From contig DVLT01000057.1 in assembly GCA_018715345.1 (NCBI GenBank), forward strand, positions 1-57,311: a DNA stretch of 57,311 bases, given 5' to 3'. Positions 8,489 through 16,269 of the stretch are shown here, in pieces (the first letter of the stretch is position 1; the number at the start of each line of letters is the position of its first letter). The notes beneath the pieces were generated by a model. The model did not search any database. It saw nothing but the letters and a program-made list of their open reading frames with translations, and was not told the DNA's origin. Source of the stretch: Candidatus Onthocola gallistercoris. Its GTDB lineage: Bacteria; Bacillota; Clostridia; Lachnospirales; Lachnospiraceae. The position numbers and the translations under genes were made by a program.

Positions 8489-10558
8489 TTAATACTCCTC
8501 AGAAAAAGGGAGATTCAGTTCTTCACAACCTTCCAGGACAAAACGGCCATTTTTCATGATATAGAGCATGTCTTCCGCTTCTGTCACGACAAAAATCTCA
8601 CCGATCTCGTCATAAGGGATCGTAATATCCGTATGGCAGTGGAAATAGGCTTTGTCCGGATCGGTTTTACGGAGCAAGGATACTTCATTGTCCCGAGCGA
8701 TGATCTCCTTTCCATCCGGATTAAAGACCGGCCGATCCTCACTCCAGGAATAACACGTATCTCCTACTGCAAAATGGGGTCCCATCTTTTCCACGATCAG
8801 AATGGGAAGCTTTTCTGTTATGTGATACTTTCGGGCTGCCACATAAGCAGTCGTATTGGTTCCTATCGCAAATTCCCCCAGCGGAAGGGTTTCATGATTA
8901 AAAAGCAAGTTATCCTCAATGAATTTCCGGCTTTCCTCCGCTGTATGACCATTGTCACAGCCATAATCCACGATCATTCCATCCGAAAAGCGAAGGGTCA
9001 GATCGACAAAACGAATACCGTTCAGATAAACAGCCGGTACATGAAGTATGCCCTCTGTCCCCGCCAGACAGGGGGAGGTGAACACTTCTCCCAATGGAAT
9101 ATTCACATCCGCCGTACAATTTTCAAAATTCGTTTCTTTTTCCGGATGCGCCAGGGGATGGAGACTGACTTTCATGCTCGTACGGTTTTCTCCTTTTCCC
9201 CGTATATAAACATATTTTCCCAGATCCAGTGTGTCAATGATCTTTTTCTGGATTCTTTGGTACGTCCCGTTATCCAGTGTATTGACCCTGATCATCTCCC
9301 GGAAAATGGCTTCAAAATCCGGCCCGATCTCCGGTGTCGGAAAGGCGATGATCGTAAAACTGGTTTCAGCCGGATCCATAAATTCATGGGCCAGCGCAGC
9401 AGCCTGATTGCCATAATCCAAAGCCAACTGCTGCTGTCTGCCTGACAGACGGCAAGCCTGCGGCCTGATCTGAGGGATGAACGGCGGCTCCCCAAAGGTT
9501 TCAAAGCATGCCGGCCCCGCATTCTCGGCTGCCTGTATACTGTAGGACTGATATGCCGCCCGAAGCGCCCACATTTTCCGTTCCCACAAGGCTTTATCCA
9601 TATATAAACTGCTGTCTTGTCTGTGATCAAAAGACATCTGAGGGTTCATATCTTTTCCCTGATAGCCCACAGGCACATTTTTGCGCATCAAAGATACAGC
9701 CTCTGCCGGGAAAAAGATCGGTTCCAGTCCCTGTTTGCGGAAATTTTGGATCACCTGTTTAAATATCCTTTCAAATCCAATGCTCCCGCGGACAGATACA
9801 TATTTTTTTCCCTCCAGGGAAATCCCCATCACATCAAACCCTCGAAAATATCCTTCTGTAAAAGTATCTGCGATTTTTTTCACATCCGTATCAGCCAGAC
9901 TTTCCACAAAGATCGCCAACCGCTTTGTCTCTTCCGGAATATAATCGCCCAGTTGGTACAGATAAGTTGGTGAAGCCGTATCCACCTGCCAGATCCACTC
10001 CGTCAGCCCGGACATGGACGGTTCCATCTGTTCTCCGATACGCCTTTTGGCAAAATCCGGTGCGTAATCATGGATAAACCAATAGATCACCTGCTGCACC
10101 TGTCTTGCTTTTGGCAGTTGATCGTCCAAAAAAAGATCATAAATTTCCACAAAGCATTCCAAGTGGACCACCAGATCAAACCAACGGCCCTCCATGGCCC
10201 ATACTGGCATGGATTGGAGTTGCTCCCTCAAAAAGGACAGCAGCTGTCCATATTCTTTGCCTAATCTGTCCACAGCATATACCGGATTCAGATAACTGGT
10301 TTCATAGGTCTCATTTACCTCTTTATAGACGGCTTTCTGCCAGATTTCCAGTTCTTCCTGGGACTGATCAAAAAAACTTCCATCCAGCAGTTTTGTGCAT
10401 CTTTCGAAGAGCAAAAGACACCAGCCGGCAGTTTTCCTGAAATAATCCCCAAAAGGCTCGGACGGACCGGCTTCCTCCGGTATCTGGGATATCCTTTCCC
10501 GGATCAGGTCATATCTTTCCCTGAATCCATCCATATCTCCGTCATATATCCGTTTCAC
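8489..10558 (-). CDS. M29-family (AmpS/PepS/thermophilic) metallo-aminopeptidase with long N-terminal extension
   Basis: The C-terminal 370 or so residues are an M29 aminopeptidase. Metal ligands are visible in order: Glu in NIPLGEVFTSP, Glu in LGEFAIGTN, His and Tyr in GPHFAVGDTCYSW, and a His-x-Asp in HCHTDITIPYDE. The first 300 or so residues are not part of the catalytic core I recognise and are probably a helical domain typical of the clostridial long form. The start is taken as GTG at 10558, with GAGGTGG six bases upstream, in preference to a GTG three codons earlier. The protein (689 aa) has no signal peptide and should be cytosolic. It ends the pyrE unit. Confidence 0.8.
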   Translation of the reverse strand: MKRIYDGDMDGFRERYDLIRERISQIPEEAGPSEPFGDYFRKTAGWCLLLFERCTKLLDGSFFDQSQEELEIWQKAVYKEVNETYETSYLNPVYAVDRLGKEYGQLLSFLREQLQSMPVWAMEGRWFDLVVHLECFVEIYDLFLDDQLPKARQVQQVIYWFIHDYAPDFAKRRIGEQMEPSMSGLTEWIWQVDTASPTYLYQLGDYIPEETKRLAIFVESLADTDVKKIADTFTEGYFRGFDVMGISLEGKKYVSVRGSIGFERIFKQVIQNFRKQGLEPIFFPAEAVSLMRKNVPVGYQGKDMNPQMSFDHRQDSSLYMDKALWERKMWALRAAYQSYSIQAAENAGPACFETFGEPPFIPQIRPQACRLSGRQQQLALDYGNQAAALAHEFMDPAETSFTIIAFPTPEIGPDFEAIFREMIRVNTLDNGTYQRIQKKIIDTLDLGKYVYIRGKGENRTSMKVSLHPLAHPEKETNFENCTADVNIPLGEVFTSPCLAGTEGILHVPAVYLNGIRFVDLTLRFSDGMIVDYGCDNGHTAEESRKFIEDNLLFNHETLPLGEFAIGTNTTAYVAARKYHITEKLPILIVEKMGPHFAVGDTCYSWSEDRPVFNPDGKEIIARDNEVSLLRKTDPDKAYFHCHTDITIPYDEIGEIFVVTEAEDMLYIMKNGRFVLEGCEELNLPFSEEY

Positions 10559-10573
10559 AGATCCCACCTCTGT

Positions 10574-10906
10574 TTATAATATGATTTCCAAAATTCCCGT
10601 CATAAATACGGCCAGATGGAGCAATGTGGCGATCATGCTCACCAGCCGCCCTGTATGCAGATACCGTCCGCTGACGCTGACCCTGGAAATAGCCCGGGAA
10701 GATTTATACCATCCCACAGCGCTCAGGGCAAGCGTCACATAGGCCAGACCGCATATATAAATGTTCAGTCTCCCGCCAGTAACCACACCTGCGATCACCA
10801 ATCCGGCCAGAAACAGACAGGAAACAATGCCGGATATCAAGGCATACTCACCGGCATATGTGTGTTTCTTTTCGATCTTTGTAAAACTGTATACTTTATC
10901 TGGCAA
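10574..10906 (-). CDS. Small membrane protein, unknown function (about 110 aa)
   Basis: Three hydrophobic stretches (about residues 20-42, 48-66 and 88-110) predict an integral membrane protein with a short basic N-terminus. I recognise no enzymatic motif. The start is a TTG at 10906 set by AAGGAGG seven bases upstream; the beginning of this gene overlaps the end of the VanZ-like gene, so the two are translationally coupled. Similar small membrane proteins are common in Lachnospiraceae, but I cannot give a function. Confidence 0.65.
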   Translation of the reverse strand: MPDKVYSFTKIEKKHTYAGEYALISGIVSCLFLAGLVIAGVVTGGRLNIYICGLAYVTLALSAVGWYKSSRAISRVSVSGRYLHTGRLVSMIATLLHLAVFMTGILEIIL

Positions 10907-11342
10907 AGCATTTCCTCCTTATATGATTCACGGCAAAAAATACCCCGTATCCGATCATGCCTCCCAGTGTATTCAAAAGCAGGTCATCCACATCAAAACT
11001 CCCGACTTTTAACATCAGCTGGAGCAATTCGATGGTCAGACTCAAAATAAATGTGAGCCACGCCACATTGACAAAACGGCGGTTCATCCGGCTCAGCACC
11101 GGGACCGCAAAACCAAAGGGAGCAAAAGCCAGTACATTACCAAATAAATTCAGCATGAACGCACTGAATCCCACGTACTCTCTGTATGTATAAAATCTCA
11201 TGATTTCCCGGAAAGGGATCAGATTATAATGGTAGCCGTCAACAGCCGTCCGGCCATAACCCTCGCTGAAAAAGCACACGTATGCCAGTATGCACATGTA
11301 AATGGCCAGAAGGACCGCCGTTCCCCATTGAACTTTTCTCAT
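10896..11342 (-). CDS. VanZ-like membrane protein
   Basis: A 148-residue protein with four or five predicted membrane helices. The block YNLIPFREI, followed by LNLFGNVLAFAPFGF, then SLTIELLQLMLKVGSFDVDDLLLNTLGG is the VanZ-family signature. VanZ of enterococci gives low-level teicoplanin resistance; most homologues have no known role. The ATG at 11342 is preferred over one 19 codons earlier because AGGGTGG stands at the right distance. It overlaps the next gene by 11 bases. Confidence 0.85.
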   Translation of the reverse strand: MRKVQWGTAVLLAIYMCILAYVCFFSEGYGRTAVDGYHYNLIPFREIMRFYTYREYVGFSAFMLNLFGNVLAFAPFGFAVPVLSRMNRRFVNVAWLTFILSLTIELLQLMLKVGSFDVDDLLLNTLGGMIGYGVFFAVNHIRRKCFAR

Positions 11343-11403
11343 GATTCCACCCTTCTGCTTCAGAACATATCCCCCTGCTTTTACCCGGTTCTCCATCATC
11401 TTA

Positions 11404-11556
11404 TCAAAACATGATCCGGGACCGTTCTTTCAACAGCTTCGATCCGAAAACAATGGACAGAATACCTACAGTAACGCCGCATATCAGAGTAATGATCCCC
11501 AAAGCGATCCCTCCGCTTCCGATCCTGCTCATGGAACGATATATCTTTTCCTCCAC
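11404..11556 (-). CDS. Small single-pass membrane protein (50 aa)
   Basis: A GTG start at 11556 is set by a strong AGGAGGG. The predicted product, opening VEEKIYRSMSRIGSGG, has one long hydrophobic segment (about residues 16-38, IALGIITLICGVTVGIL) and a short basic tail. It lies 22 bases after pyrE and 61 bases before the VanZ-like gene. The function is unknown. Confidence 0.55.
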   Translation of the reverse strand: MEEKIYRSMSRIGSGGIALGIITLICGVTVGILSIVFGSKLLKERSRIMF

Positions 11557-11578
11557 AGTCAACCCTCCTGTTTTGCGA

Positions 11579-12259
11579 TCATTTTGCGCCATACTGCTCA
11601 TAGTAAGCATCGATGGCAGATTTCAAAGTATCGTCTATGATAACCTTCCCTTTATAAGGTTTATTATACAGGCATTCCACCACTTCTTTCATGGTCACGA
11701 TGGCTGCAGTATCAAATCCATAAAGGTCTTTTACCTCATCCAGAGCGCACTTTTCGCCGCCTTTGCCCACTTCCATCCGATCCAGGGATACCATGAGGCC
11801 GACTATCGTCACATCGGCAGCGCCTTTCACCTTCGGAACGGTTTCTTCCATGGACTTACCGGATGTGGTCACGTCTTCGATCATGATCACCCTGTCCCCA
11901 TCCTGGAGCTTGCTTCCAAGAAAGCTGCCCTTATCCGCACCGTGATCTTTCTCTTCTTTACGGTCCGAGCAGTAACGGACTTCCTTGCCATACAATTCAC
12001 TGTAAGCGATGGCTGTCACCACGCCAAGGGGGATCCCTTTGTATGCCGGTCCGAAAAGCACATCAAAATCATCTCCATATCTGTCATGGATCGCTTTTGC
12101 ATAATACTCGCCTAAACGCTTTAACTGGGAACCGGTCACATAGGCTCCCGCATTCATGAAAAACGGGGATTTCCTTCCGCTTTTTAAAGTGAAATCTCCA
12201 AATTTCAACACATTACAGTCCACCATAAATTCGATAAATTCCTGCTTGTACTGTTCCAT
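11579..12259 (-). CDS. pyrE: Orotate phosphoribosyltransferase
   Basis: A 226-residue enzyme that attaches PRPP to orotate to form OMP. KFGDFTLKSGRKSPFFMNAG near residue 19 is the substrate loop, FGPAYKGIPL near 69 holds the catalytic region, and VIMIEDVTTSGKSM near 125 is the PRPP-binding signature. It is separated by about 4 kb from the other pyr genes of this window (pyrC-F-K-D at 17.8-21.7 kb) and has its own promoter and a leader with a small hairpin. It starts a unit continuing into three membrane-protein genes and the aminopeptidase. Confidence 0.96.
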   Translation of the reverse strand: MEQYKQEFIEFMVDCNVLKFGDFTLKSGRKSPFFMNAGAYVTGSQLKRLGEYYAKAIHDRYGDDFDVLFGPAYKGIPLGVVTAIAYSELYGKEVRYCSDRKEEKDHGADKGSFLGSKLQDGDRVIMIEDVTTSGKSMEETVPKVKGAADVTIVGLMVSLDRMEVGKGGEKCALDEVKDLYGFDTAAIVTMKEVVECLYNKPYKGKVIIDDTLKSAIDAYYEQYGAK

Positions 12260-12341
12260 ATCTCTTCAAACCTCCATATTTACGGATTTCTTACACCCGT
12301 ATTCTTTTATCGTTATCCTCTGCTTTCGATCGCTCTTGCGG

Positions 12342-12362
12342 CAAAAATGTGCCGGAGCACAT
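12342..12362 (-). terminator. Possible attenuator hairpin in the pyrE leader
   Basis: Minus strand ATGTGC, loop TCCG, GCACAT, followed by TTTTTG, about 85 bases before the pyrE start and 60-80 bases after the promoter. Its placement suits transcription attenuation. I found no convincing PyrR-binding consensus, so the mechanism is open. Apart from this and the promoter, the 314-base gap 12260-12573 shows nothing I can name. Confidence 0.45.
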
Positions 12363-12423
12363 ACAGTATAAAAGGTTAAACTCTATCCGGCTTTGCGGAA
12401 AAGGCATCCCTAAATTCCTTTCA

Positions 12424-12452
12424 ATTCTAACATATCTAATATGGTTTTTCAA
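12424..12452 (-). promoter_or_regulatory. Sigma-A promoter of the pyrE unit
   Basis: Minus strand TTGAAA (12447-12452), 17-base spacer, TAGAAT (12424-12429), about 165 bases upstream of pyrE. Confidence 0.7.
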
Positions 12453-12573
12453 TTCAGGAATTTGACTGGAGACTCTGCATTCCATCTATCGTATGATTTG
12501 GACAAATTTCTCATGCATCAGATGCTCAAGTAAAAACTCTCGTCCCCGTTTCCGGCACGAAATTAGAATTATG

Positions 12574-13150
12574 CTATTTCAGCAGATTTGCCATTTCTCT
12601 CATATAGCAAGGAATATCCAATGCCTGCGGACAGTGTGCTGTACAGTTTCCGCAGCCAATACAAGCCGCAGTATTTACGTTTTCTTCTGTCTGCCGCATA
12701 TCAGACATGCCGCTTAAAACCACTGTTACCCCTGGCAGATTCATCACAAATCGAAGCGCCCATGTGGCCGGGGAACCGCTTTGTTTTTCAAGAAGCTGCA
12801 AACATTCTTCGGGTAAGTTTGCCAGCATGCCTCCGTGGACAGGCTCCATAACCATAATCGGGATACCATTCTCTCTTAAAATTTCATACTGTTGTTTCGC
12901 AGTTCCCTGATACCAGTCATAATAATTCAACTGGATCTGTACAAAATCCCAGCAGTTATTTTTGAGCAGCTCCCGCAGACAGTCGGGTGTACCATGGAAT
13001 GAAAATCCCAAATATTTTATCCTCCCCATATGCTTTTGCTTTTGGTCCGTCAATGAGACCGGCAAATCCCGGTTCCGTCTGTGGCAGGCGCATAGCGCCC
13101 AATCCCAGTTTGGAAAGTTTTACGTTATCTTTGAATGTCTCGTATCTCAT
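12574..13150 (-). pseudogene. Aldo/keto reductase with C-terminal ferredoxin-type domain, internally deleted and frameshifted
   Basis: An intact ribosome site (AAAGGAG) and ATG at 13150 begin MRYETFKDNVKLSKLGLGAMRLPQTE, a normal aldo/keto reductase N-terminus. After about 31 codons (near 13057) the frame goes out of register and homology jumps straight to the later part of the barrel, GRIKYLGFSFHGTPDCL, then WDFVQIQLNYYDW and the 4Fe-4S-type cysteines CIGCGNCTAHCPQ near 12650. Roughly 100 residues, including the catalytic Tyr and Lys region, are missing. Such enzymes are normally about 310-380 residues. The regulator gene just upstream probably controlled it. The remnant is too damaged to be a working reductase. 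Confidence 0.85.
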
Positions 13151-13218
13151 AGTTTACCGCTCCTTTCTAGGTGTGTCCTCCTGTTTTAATATAATCGAAT
13201 GTTCGTTTATTTATTTTC

Positions 13219-13248
13219 TTAAAAAGAAAGTACCCGCGGGTACCGCCT
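13219..13248 (-). terminator. Palindrome with T-tract after the TetR gene
   Basis: The 14-base perfect palindrome GTACCCGCGGGTAC (13230-13243) is followed on the minus strand by TTTCTTTTT. It lies just past the regulator's stop codon, so a terminator or partial terminator is likely. Confidence 0.5.
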
Positions 13249-13250
13249 TT

Positions 13251-13823
13251 TTAACGCTTGATCGCATCCCAACACATTTGAAAAACAACTTCAAAATCCA
13301 CATCGAGCAGCATGGATTTTTCCTTTCGCCATTCCTTAAAAATCTGCTGGATAGGATAATAACAAAAGCTGATCAGAAGAGCCGGGGAAGTTTGTTTCAA
13401 AATCCCCTCCTGTACTCCTCTCCGAAAAATACTGATTGTATTTTGATTATACTGTTCAAGTTCCTCAAGCATTTCATCGGTGGCCATAGGTGAATTACAT
13501 GCCTGTTCAATGAATAGGAACTCGTCCGTATATTCTTTCATATAGCGAAGCAAATTCTTACAAAGTTTTCTGACTGCCTCCTGTACATTCTCCCGTGGGC
13601 AAATATTCCTGCCGCATTCCTCTATCATATGCTTCTTCACGTCCAGATAGACTTCGCGAAACATATCCTCCTTATTTTTGTAATAGACATAGAGGGTTGC
13701 GGCGGATATCCCGGTTGCTTTCGCTATCTTTGACATAGATATATTGGCAAAACCGATTTCATTGATCAGACCTATGATAGCTTTGGTAATTGCCGTTTTC
13801 TTATTTTCATCTTTCATTCTCAT
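13251..13823 (-). CDS. TetR/AcrR-family transcriptional regulator
   Basis: A 190-residue protein with an N-terminal TetR DNA-binding domain (residues 8-55): ITKAIIGLINEIGFANIS, then SKIAKATGISAATLYVYYKNKEDMF, the usual helix-turn-helix. The rest is helical ligand-binding or dimer domain without a recognisable ligand. It stands upstream of the broken aldo/keto reductase in the same direction. Two short palindromes, AAACGTTT at 13839-13846 before its own start and CGAATGTTCG at 13196-13205 before the reductase, could be its sites, though the evidence is thin. Confidence 0.85.
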   Translation of the reverse strand: MRMKDENKKTAITKAIIGLINEIGFANISMSKIAKATGISAATLYVYYKNKEDMFREVYLDVKKHMIEECGRNICPRENVQEAVRKLCKNLLRYMKEYTDEFLFIEQACNSPMATDEMLEELEQYNQNTISIFRRGVQEGILKQTSPALLISFCYYPIQQIFKEWRKEKSMLLDVDFEVVFQMCWDAIKR

Positions 13824-13879
13824 AGGATCATTATAACTAAACGTTTATTTTTTTACAACAGCGAATGAAGGCGTCTTTA

Positions 13880-14492
13880 CTATATCAAGCCTTTTTTCAA
13901 ACAATAATGATAAATGCCATCCTGCGCAACATGTCCGCACACATGGTCTGCGACTGCCTTCAGCTGTTCAGACGCATTTCCCATGGCTATACCAGTTCCA
14001 ACGCTTTGCAGCATATCAATGTCATTGTTGCCATCCCCGAAAGCGATCGCTTCTTCCGGATCAAGGTGATAATGTTCCAGTACTTTTTTGATCGCGATTC
14101 CCTTTCCGCCATTTGCAGGAATGATATCGACTGCCCGATCCCACCACGCTGCAATTTTTGCATGTTGAACATCTTTCATCACTAAAGGATACTCCGGCTT
14201 GTAACACCCCATCATCACCTGATAGATTTTTTCTTGCAGCAGATCATCAAAGTCCTTTGCAATTTCCACTTCAAGCCCTGCGATCCTAAAATAGTCTGTC
14301 AGATCCTTATCCGTACCGTTTGCGGCTAAACGGTTCTTAGTTGCAATGCATACAGGTCGGTCGATACTTGCTGAGTTTTCGATCAATTTCAGAATATCTT
14401 CATGGGGAATGGGATTGCTGAACAATATCTGCTCAGAATCATAGCAATAGGAACCGTTAAATGTCAAAAAATGCAATTCGTATCCTATCCAT
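13880..14492 (-). pseudogene. Cof-type HAD phosphatase with N-terminal deletion and frameshift
   Basis: A ribosome site (AAGGGTG) and ATG at 14492 start MDRIRIAFFDI, the first strand of HAD motif I. The next codon is TAA, and the motif I remainder (DGT), motif II and about 65 residues are gone. Directly across the junction (about 14457-14460) a different frame continues with TFNGSYCY, then the whole cap and C-terminal half, including the lysine in GGKGIAIKKVLEHY and motif IV FGDGNNDIDMLQ, to base 13880. The surviving 198 codons could be read from an internal ATG at 14476, but the product would lack the catalytic aspartates of motif I. Confidence 0.85.
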
Positions 14493-14611
14493 AATTCACC
14501 CTTAAAAACTATTTTCTACTGATCGCAGACGCGGACTATAACTATCAATCATAATTATACCACACAGCCATCAACCATATCTAGAAATTTTGATTCATAC
14601 GCGGATAAAAA

Positions 14612-15274
14612 TCAGTCGGACCGGAAATAGGCTTGATGATGTACCATAACATTCTCTAAAATACCCGAAGCATCAAATTCCAGTTTCCAATAGGCTTTAT
14701 CGATAGGATCATCCGTTTGGTAAGTAAGGCTATACGCCCCATAGACTGATTCAAAGCTTTTATCCGGTTGGCCGTATAACTCTAATACATCCTCTTTTGT
14801 GGACCATCCCAACATCAGGCCGCCGGGAATACGGAGTTGAGTGCCGGAAAAATCATAATTTCCATAGATCACATAGACGCCTCCCACAGTACTTTCGGCG
14901 ACGGTTATCGTATCCTCTGTGCTGTTGAAAACCAGGACATCAATGGTTTGTTCCTGCGCATTGGTCAAAGAAATCCATTCCCTTTCGTATGATGCGTACG
15001 GCCTGTCTGCACCATCCAGAAAAAGCCCTTCATCTTCCTCTGAAAGCTTCCAGCCATCGTCGAGAAAATCTACAAGAGGCGTCGGGAATGTATACACTTC
15101 GCTGTTAATCTGGATCGAAAAACTTTCCCAATCCTTTGGAAGGTCATCAGATGCCGGGAACAATTCTCCCGTTGGCACATCAAGCTCAGTGATAAATTCG
15201 AGCGTCATCACTGTGGAAGTATGAGGAAGATAGGAAACTTTCGCATATAGATTATAGTCATTCCCTGACCACAA
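14612..15274 (-). pseudogene. Probable N-terminally truncated remnant of an exported protein, unknown family
   Basis: About 220 codons are open to the stop at 14612. The chain is rich in acidic and aromatic residues, with beta-like blocks such as GGVYVIYGNYDFSG and GGLMLGWSTKEDVLELYGQPD, and resembles extracellular lipoproteins of clostridia. No signal peptide or ATG is found at the front. A GGAAGGA stands seven bases before a TTG at 15274, just after the stop of the small membrane gene upstream. The likeliest reading is that a deletion removed the original start and signal sequence while leaving the ribosome site. It may instead be a cytosolic protein starting at TTG. Confidence 0.45.
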
Positions 15275-15288
15275 CGCGCGTCCTTCCC

Positions 15289-15576
15289 TTAGTCTTTTCT
15301 TCCGAGTTTTTGCTTTAATGAGGCATCTGGCCGGATCAATTTTATGACCGAGGCGAAAGCAAGTATCACCGCCAACAGTCCAAAACAGACATTGACAATT
15401 ACGGTTTGCGCAAATCCCGAGATGCCAATAGAAAAGAAATCGGCATTTATAAACCATTCCAGCGCAGAGAAGAAAACGATCGAGAAAAAAAGAATGAAAA
15501 TCAACAAAGCAAAAAACATTTTCTCTCTTTTGCCTGTTTTATTGTCGTTTTTTTTGCCAGCTCTGCTGTCTTCCAT
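15289..15576 (-). CDS. Small membrane protein with two predicted helices (95 aa)
   Basis: A charged N-terminus (MEDSRAGKKNDNKTGKREK) is followed by two hydrophobic segments (about residues 20-42, MFFALLIFILFFSIVFF, and 54-78, GFAQTVIVNVCFGLLAVILAF) and a basic tail. I recognise no family. It is preceded by GGGAGAG about 13 bases upstream and is followed 14 bases later by the truncated gene at 14612-15274, with which it may once have been paired. Confidence 0.5.
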   Translation of the reverse strand: MEDSRAGKKNDNKTGKREKMFFALLIFILFFSIVFFSALEWFINADFFSIGISGFAQTVIVNVCFGLLAVILAFASVIKLIRPDASLKQKLGRKD

Positions 15577-15603
15577 ATCCTTTGTATTTCTCTCCCGGAA
15601 AAT

Positions 15604-16026
15604 TCATTTCTTCCAATGCTCTAATGCTTCGCAAATCGTCTGTATACCTTGTTTCTGATTCTTAATTTTAGCTGTTATCGTATTATTGACCAAAGATAAC
15701 TTTATTTTTGTTTTCCCGCTTTTTGCCTTGATCATCCGCTGTGAAGGCATCAAGCCTTTCTTCACCTTCACTTCATCGAATTCATCAAATGGAATACAGA
15801 TTTTTCCGTAAATATGGGAAATATCCAAGGTCTCCAACACTGCTATGACCAATGTTTTCTCTGTTACGCCAACATAGCAATATACATTGCTCAAAGCTCC
15901 CAATGCCAACATTTTAGAAGTTCCGGACATTAAGGTTCCCCAGGCTTTGCCTTGGTACGTTTCTCCCTCCGGACAGATCTCGTTTAACATATCATCCATA
16001 TCTTTATCATTCATCAATAAAGCCAT
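15604..16026 (-). CDS. Uncharacterised PH-like-fold protein (140 aa)
   Basis: The protein begins MALLMNDKDMDDMLNEIC after the ribosome site GAGAGGTG; an in-frame GTG three codons earlier overlaps that site and is rejected. The rest (YQGKAWGTLMSGTSKMLAL, then alternating hydrophobic strands such as CYVGVTEKTLVIAVLE and CIPFDEFDEVKVKKG) looks like a bacterial PH-type beta domain of the kind found in small cytosolic proteins. There are no catalytic residues I can name and no membrane segment. Its function is unknown; it appears intact, unlike several neighbours. Confidence 0.55.
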   Translation of the reverse strand: MALLMNDKDMDDMLNEICPEGETYQGKAWGTLMSGTSKMLALGALSNVYCYVGVTEKTLVIAVLETLDISHIYGKICIPFDEFDEVKVKKGLMPSQRMIKAKSGKTKIKLSLVNNTITAKIKNQKQGIQTICEALEHWKK

Positions 16027-16210
16027 GATCTTCACCTCTCCAGATTTTTTAATTTATAAATTATAACGCATTGTCCAGTATGTATCATTACAATCAGGTA
16101 AAATCTTTGTAAAGGTTGATATATCTTTCAGTCTCTGCTCAGCCTATCCTTATCTCGCATTTTCCAGGATATCCGGATCTGACTTTTCCTTCATTCATCC
16201 GCCGCATCCC

Positions 16211-16250
16211 ACAAAAAGGAGACTGCCGTTTTCTTCCGGCAGTCTCCTTT
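16211..16250 (-). terminator. Strong intrinsic terminator of the pyr operon
   Basis: Minus strand GGAGACTGCCG, an 8-base loop, CGGCAGTCTCC, TTTTTG. It lies 20 bases past the reductase stop. Confidence 0.9.
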
Positions 16251-16269
16251 GATGATCTGTCAAGCTCTA

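Noticed and set aside
15275-15457. Upstream extension of the gene at 14612-15274 to an ATG at 15457
   Set aside because: It overlaps the small membrane gene in another frame and gives a cysteine- and tryptophan-rich lead without homology or ribosome site.
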